DNA of 7,980 nt. Source: an uncultured Muribaculaceae bacterium (GTDB lineage: Bacteria; Bacteroidota; Bacteroidia; Bacteroidales; Muribaculaceae). Shown here in pieces: positions 6,292 through 7,980 of the stretch. Every line of letters starts with the position of its first letter. Within the stretch, counting starts at the first letter, position 1. The notes under the pieces were generated by a model that was not told the DNA's origin, searched no databases, and was given only the letters and a program-made list of their open reading frames with translations. Where the stretch lies: positions 1 through 7,980 of the forward strand of contig CAMWGM010000057.1 of NCBI GenBank assembly GCA_947173755.1, read 5' to 3'. A program made the position numbers and the translations under genes.

Positions 6292-7197
6292 ATGACCACA
6301 CAGGATTCTTCAGCCCGCGACATAAGGCGCCGAGCCTCCATGGCCGGAGCCGCCGCCACTCTCCTGTTCCACGCCGCTGTGGTGGGAGTGCTACTGATGT
6401 TATGGCTGAAATATTCCCCCGCCGACACCACTGAACGCACATGGCCACCGGTTGACTCATCCGAACTGCTTTTCGGAGGGGAATATGTCATGACAGGCGA
6501 TGTCCCGCTGCCCGATATCTCCGGGGAGTCCGCTCCCTCGGCCGCCTCAGGTGAAACATCGGCCGCCGATTCCCATGTCAACGATGCCTCCGACGACATC
6601 ACTCCCCCCGCTCCGGCCCCGGTGCTGACCTCATCGGCTTCATCACCCGCCAAAGCCACAAAACCGGAGACACCCGTGACCGAGACTAAAGTCAAACCTT
6701 CCGAGGCCACTCCCGCCACACCTTCTCCGGCAAAATCCACTCCCACTCAGGCCGAAATCGATGCCGCAAAAAAACGCGAGCAGGAAGCCCTCGAGAAAAA
6801 AATGAAGGAGAATGTAGCCGCCAACATGAAATTCAAGAAAGGCAACGGCTCCGGATCATCCGACAATGCCTCATCCTCAGGCGGAAATCCGGGCCAGCCT
6901 AACGGCAACTCCAACACCGGGGCTCTTTCCGGCCAGCCCGGCGTAAATATGAACGGCCGTACTCTCGCCTCATGGAAACAACCTGCATCCGGGCCTATGG
7001 GTACTATCACTATCCGCGTCACAGTCAACCGTCAGGGCGCCGTCACCGAAGCATCCTATTCCTCGGGCACCGGTCCCGCGGCCACTTCGACCGCCGCGCG
7101 CAATTCCTGTCTGGCAGCCGCACGCGCCTCCCGGTTCAGTGTCGATACCTCCGCACCTCCCACTCAGCCCGGCACCATCACCTATCATTTCCGCTGA
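6292..7197 (+). CDS. TonB/TolA-like energy transducer
   Basis: A 301-residue protein anchored by one N-terminal transmembrane helix (about 18-39), which contains a histidine (H27), as TonB helices do. A long periplasmic linker follows: Pro/Ala/Ser/Thr-rich (about 70-150), then a charged, probably helical segment (153-183, AEIDAAKKREQEALEKKM), then a Gly/Asn/Ser-rich stretch (184-218). The last 80 residues resemble a TonB C-terminal domain (GTITIRVTVNRQGAVTEASY, then an alanine-rich helix and a final TITYHFR strand). It should carry force from the ExbB/ExbD pair to outer-membrane receptors, or act TolA-like in envelope integrity. The charged helix favours TolA-like naming, while the C-terminal domain favours TonB. 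It is the last gene of the pdxJ operon, and the base composition drops sharply just after its stop. Confidence 0.85.
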   Translation: MTTQDSSARDIRRRASMAGAAATLLFHAAVVGVLLMLWLKYSPADTTERTWPPVDSSELLFGGEYVMTGDVPLPDISGESAPSAASGETSAADSHVNDASDDITPPAPAPVLTSSASSPAKATKPETPVTETKVKPSEATPATPSPAKSTPTQAEIDAAKKREQEALEKKMKENVAANMKFKKGNGSGSSDNASSSGGNPGQPNGNSNTGALSGQPGVNMNGRTLASWKQPASGPMGTITIRVTVNRQGAVTEASYSSGTGPAATSTAARNSCLAAARASRFSVDTSAPPTQPGTITYHFR

Positions 7198-7202
7198 TCC
7201 GC

Positions 7203-7235
7203 CCCGGACCTGACTCGCGGCCAAAACCGGGAAAT
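7203..7235 (+). terminator. Possible weak terminator of the pdxJ-tonB-like operon
   Basis: Six bases after the TonB-like stop, CCCGG (7203-7207) can pair with CCGGG (7227-7231) around a 19-base loop, followed by AAATTTT. The stem is short and the loop long, so this is tentative. A second AT-only candidate is AATATG (7299-7304) with CATATT (7313-7318) followed by more T's to 7323. Confidence 0.3.
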
Positions 7236-7320
7236 TTTGTAAACAAATGTAAATATTATCTGACTCAACCTCGGTATTTGTTAAATGAGGTTAATTGTAA
7301 TATGTTTTTTAGCATATTTT

Positions 7321-7351
7321 TTTGTCAGTTCCCATAAAACATATACCTTTG
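7321..7351 (+). promoter_or_regulatory. Bacteroidota consensus promoter, rightward
   Basis: TTTG (7321-7324), a 19-bp spacer and TACCTTTG (7344-7351, followed by CA) match the Bacteroidota -33/-7 consensus at every fixed position. Transcription would begin near 7358. The only thing downstream before a terminator is about 30 bases, including a six-codon frame (ATG 7364 to TAA 7384). Confidence 0.65.
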
Positions 7352-7357
7352 CATCAG

Positions 7358-7422
7358 TTTTTCATGGTATTAGATTTAAGGTAAGAAGATTAATCGTCGT
7401 GATGACGGTTAATTTTTTTTTT
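7358..7422 (+). ncRNA. Candidate small RNA or attenuated leader (about 65 nt)
   Basis: The unit runs from the start predicted by the promoter at 7321-7351 to the end of the T-run at 7413-7422. It could be a small RNA, or a leader whose downstream gene has been lost. It contains a six-codon frame (M-V-L-D-L-R, 7364-7384), which raises the alternative of a leader peptide. It matches no small-RNA family that I recognise, and the start site is inferred, not observed. Confidence 0.4.
7390..7422 (+). terminator. Rho-independent terminator
   Basis: TTAATCGTC (7390-7398) pairs with GACGGTTAA (7404-7412) as a 9-bp stem with one G-U pair and a 5-base loop (GTGAT). It is followed immediately by ten T's (7413-7422). 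This is the most textbook-like terminator in the window and acts on rightward transcription. Confidence 0.75.
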
Positions 7423-7481
7423 GCGGTCATCCCAATTTCTATACCGAACGAGAATCTAAATCATATTTTATCATAACATGT

Positions 7482-7524
7482 AAAAAACTAAACCCGATAG
7501 CTTGATAAATCAGGGGCTACCGGG
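7482..7524 (-). terminator. Rho-independent terminator, leftward
   Basis: On the minus strand CCCGGTAGC (7524-7516) pairs with GCTATCGGG (7501-7493) around a 14-base loop and is followed by TTTAGTTTTTT (7492-7482). The one irregular pair is a G-U wobble on the minus strand but an A-C mismatch on the plus strand. The plus strand also lacks a T-tract, so the element is oriented leftward. Confidence 0.6.
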
Positions 7525-7529
7525 AATCA
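7482..7529 (-). ncRNA. Candidate leftward small RNA (about 50 nt)
   Basis: The promoter at 7567-7536 would start transcription near 7529, only about 5 bases before the terminator stem at 7524-7493. The product would be a short RNA made almost entirely of one hairpin plus a U-tail. It may be a real small RNA, or a chance pairing of a promoter-like site with the terminator of a lost leftward gene. No known family is recognised. Confidence 0.3.
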
Positions 7530-7535
7530 ACGGTA

Positions 7536-7567
7536 CAAAAGTAGAGATTAATTCTGTAACAGCCAAA
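7536..7567 (-). promoter_or_regulatory. Bacteroidota-type promoter, leftward
   Basis: On the minus strand TTTG (7567-7564), a 20-bp spacer and TACTTTTG (7543-7536, followed by TACCG) fit the Bacteroidota consensus. It points away from the Abi fragment, whose open frame starts at 7560, so the promoter and the remnant are interleaved at a probable breakpoint. Confidence 0.5.
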
Positions 7568-7764
7568 CATTAATAGACTTTTACGGGATGGATCTTATAC
7601 CCACTCCAAACTACTTGCCGAAATGGAATTCGGCGTCTGGAAATATATGTTCGCCAATCCTCAATACAGGGTTGTCGGCAGAACACTACTTGGCATCTTC
7701 CCAAACAAGCCACGTTCATCAGCAGAATTTCAGTATAACAACTGCTCGATAAAGATTTTATCTT
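7560..7764 (+). pseudogene. Abi-family abortive-infection protein, internal fragment
   Basis: A frame open from 7560 to TGA 7762-7764 encodes about 67 residues with no start codon: a TAA (7557-7559) precedes it in frame, and the first ATG (7623) is already inside the conserved part. The peptide contains INRLLRDGSYTHSKLLAE, then MEFGVWKYMFANPQYR and IFPNKPRSSAEFQYNN, which I recognise as the middle of Abi-family proteins (PF07751-like) from Bacteroidales. Intact proteins have about 300 residues. The N-terminal part and the C-terminal RNxxxH-type (Abi) motif region are both missing, and similarity stops at about 7741 (FQYNN), where unrelated sequence follows. Such proteins act in phage-triggered growth arrest; this copy cannot be functional. 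I read it as a remnant of a former defence gene. Confidence 0.65.
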
Positions 7765-7980
7765 GAGAAAAGATGGATTAATCTTACCGCGTCAGAACGT
7801 TATGCTTACCTGGAAGCCGTTGACCGTCGGCAGCAGCGTTCCGTTGATCCGCCGCTGTTTCGCAACCGCGTGAGCGGGATTTACGCGGAAAAGTTCTATA
7901 AATTCTTTCACAGGGTCAAGAAAGATCCACGCCACTCGTCCCAGGAACCACTACCCGAGAAGTTAGTCTCCTTTGTTGAT
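7753..7980 (+). CDS. Unidentified open frame, partial at the window's right edge
   Basis: A frame is open for 76 codons from just after TAA 7750-7752 to the last base. I do not recognise the product. The visible peptide is hydrophilic and rich in Arg, Lys, Phe and Tyr, with LTASERYAYLEAVDRRQQR followed by DPPLFRNRVSGIYAEKFYKF; there is no signal peptide or membrane segment. No ATG, GTG or TTG occurs before the GTG in the second half, so the gene is probably 5'-truncated or joined to upstream sequence by a frameshift; the neighbouring frame reads LLDKDFILRKDGLILP just before it. Codon preference (CTG, CCG, CGT, GCG, GTT) differs from the CTC/GCC/ATC-rich genes at 4351-7197, suggesting another origin. 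It overlaps the last codons of the Abi fragment in a different frame. Confidence 0.4.

Larger units (their letters stand above)
7198..7559. other. AT-rich gene-free region with small-RNA-like units
   Basis: About 360 bases without a credible protein gene. By eye it is far more AT-rich than the genes to its left, especially 7230-7490. It contains a weak operon terminator, a rightward promoter plus terminator (7321-7422), a leftward promoter plus terminator (7567-7482), and short inverted repeats such as AACCTC (7267-7272) with GAGGTT (7287-7292). A frame open across 7285-7476 is rejected because it runs straight through the promoter and the terminator. The composition break suggests a junction between the conserved block and acquired DNA. 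Confidence 0.6.

Noticed and set aside
6186..6746. Minus-strand Gly/Ser/Val-rich open frame opposite the TonB-like linker
   Set aside because: Low-complexity complement of the Pro/Ala/Ser-rich linker, with no independent support.
7277..7308. Second rightward promoter (TTTG, 20 bp, TATGTTTT)
   Set aside because: The -7 lacks the final G of TAnnTTTG and lies in T-rich DNA where such matches are common.
7364..7384. Six-codon leader peptide (M-V-L-D-L-R)
   Set aside because: It starts about 6 bases after the predicted transcript start and has no codon bias suggesting amino-acid attenuation; kept only as an alternative in the small-RNA entry.
7271..7447. Possible invertible promoter segment flanked by TCGGTAT and ATACCGA
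   Set aside because: The 7-bp inverted repeat is within chance expectation for this length, and no recombinase gene is seen nearby.
7285..7476. Open frame of 63 codons in the AT-rich region
   Set aside because: It runs through a perfect promoter and a ten-T terminator, and its phenylalanine runs come from T-tracts; no family resemblance.

Overview
This window looks like chromosomal DNA of a Bacteroidota bacterium, order Bacteroidales, perhaps a GC-rich Muribaculaceae-like lineage. Three things point there. Genes lack purine-rich Shine-Dalgarno sites and start behind A/T- or pyrimidine-rich leaders. Several sites fit the Bacteroidota promoter (TTTG, 19-20 bp, TAnnTTTG). The pdxJ / ExbB / ExbD / TonB-like block, with nadK on the opposite strand, matches a gene order I recall from Bacteroides relatives. 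The genus is a guess.

Layout. 1-645 (+): C-terminal half of a FucP-type sugar MFS transporter, followed by a strong hairpin (666-694). 708-1780 (+): two translationally coupled genes, a MIP18/DUF59 (SufT-like) Fe-S assembly protein and an LpxH-type lipid A phosphoesterase. 4203-1786 (-): a tight four-gene operon read leftward, with a small ACT-like protein (TTG start), NAD kinase, a YgjP-like zinc metallopeptidase and a YjbQ-family protein; its end converges on lpxH with a 5-bp gap. 4204-4350: a shared regulatory region in which two consensus promoters face each other. 4351-7197 (+): pdxJ (vitamin B6 synthesis), then an ExbB/TolQ-like proton channel, an ExbD/TolR-like protein and a TonB/TolA-like energy transducer, which together should form an inner-membrane energising complex.

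7198-7980 is different in kind. The first roughly 360 bp are AT-rich and have no credible protein gene. They hold two face-to-face promoter-plus-terminator units that could make RNAs of about 65 and 50 nt. After that comes a fragment of an Abi-family (PF07751-like) abortive-infection protein, lacking both ends. The window closes with an open frame of unknown function that has no usual start codon and a different codon preference. I read this edge as the decayed margin of an accessory or defence island next to a conserved housekeeping block.

No tRNA, rRNA, CRISPR array or intact mobile element was seen. The most unusual points are the facing promoters at 4208-4295, the two candidate small-RNA units at 7321-7567, the ACT-like protein without CBS domains, and the broken Abi/unknown junction.
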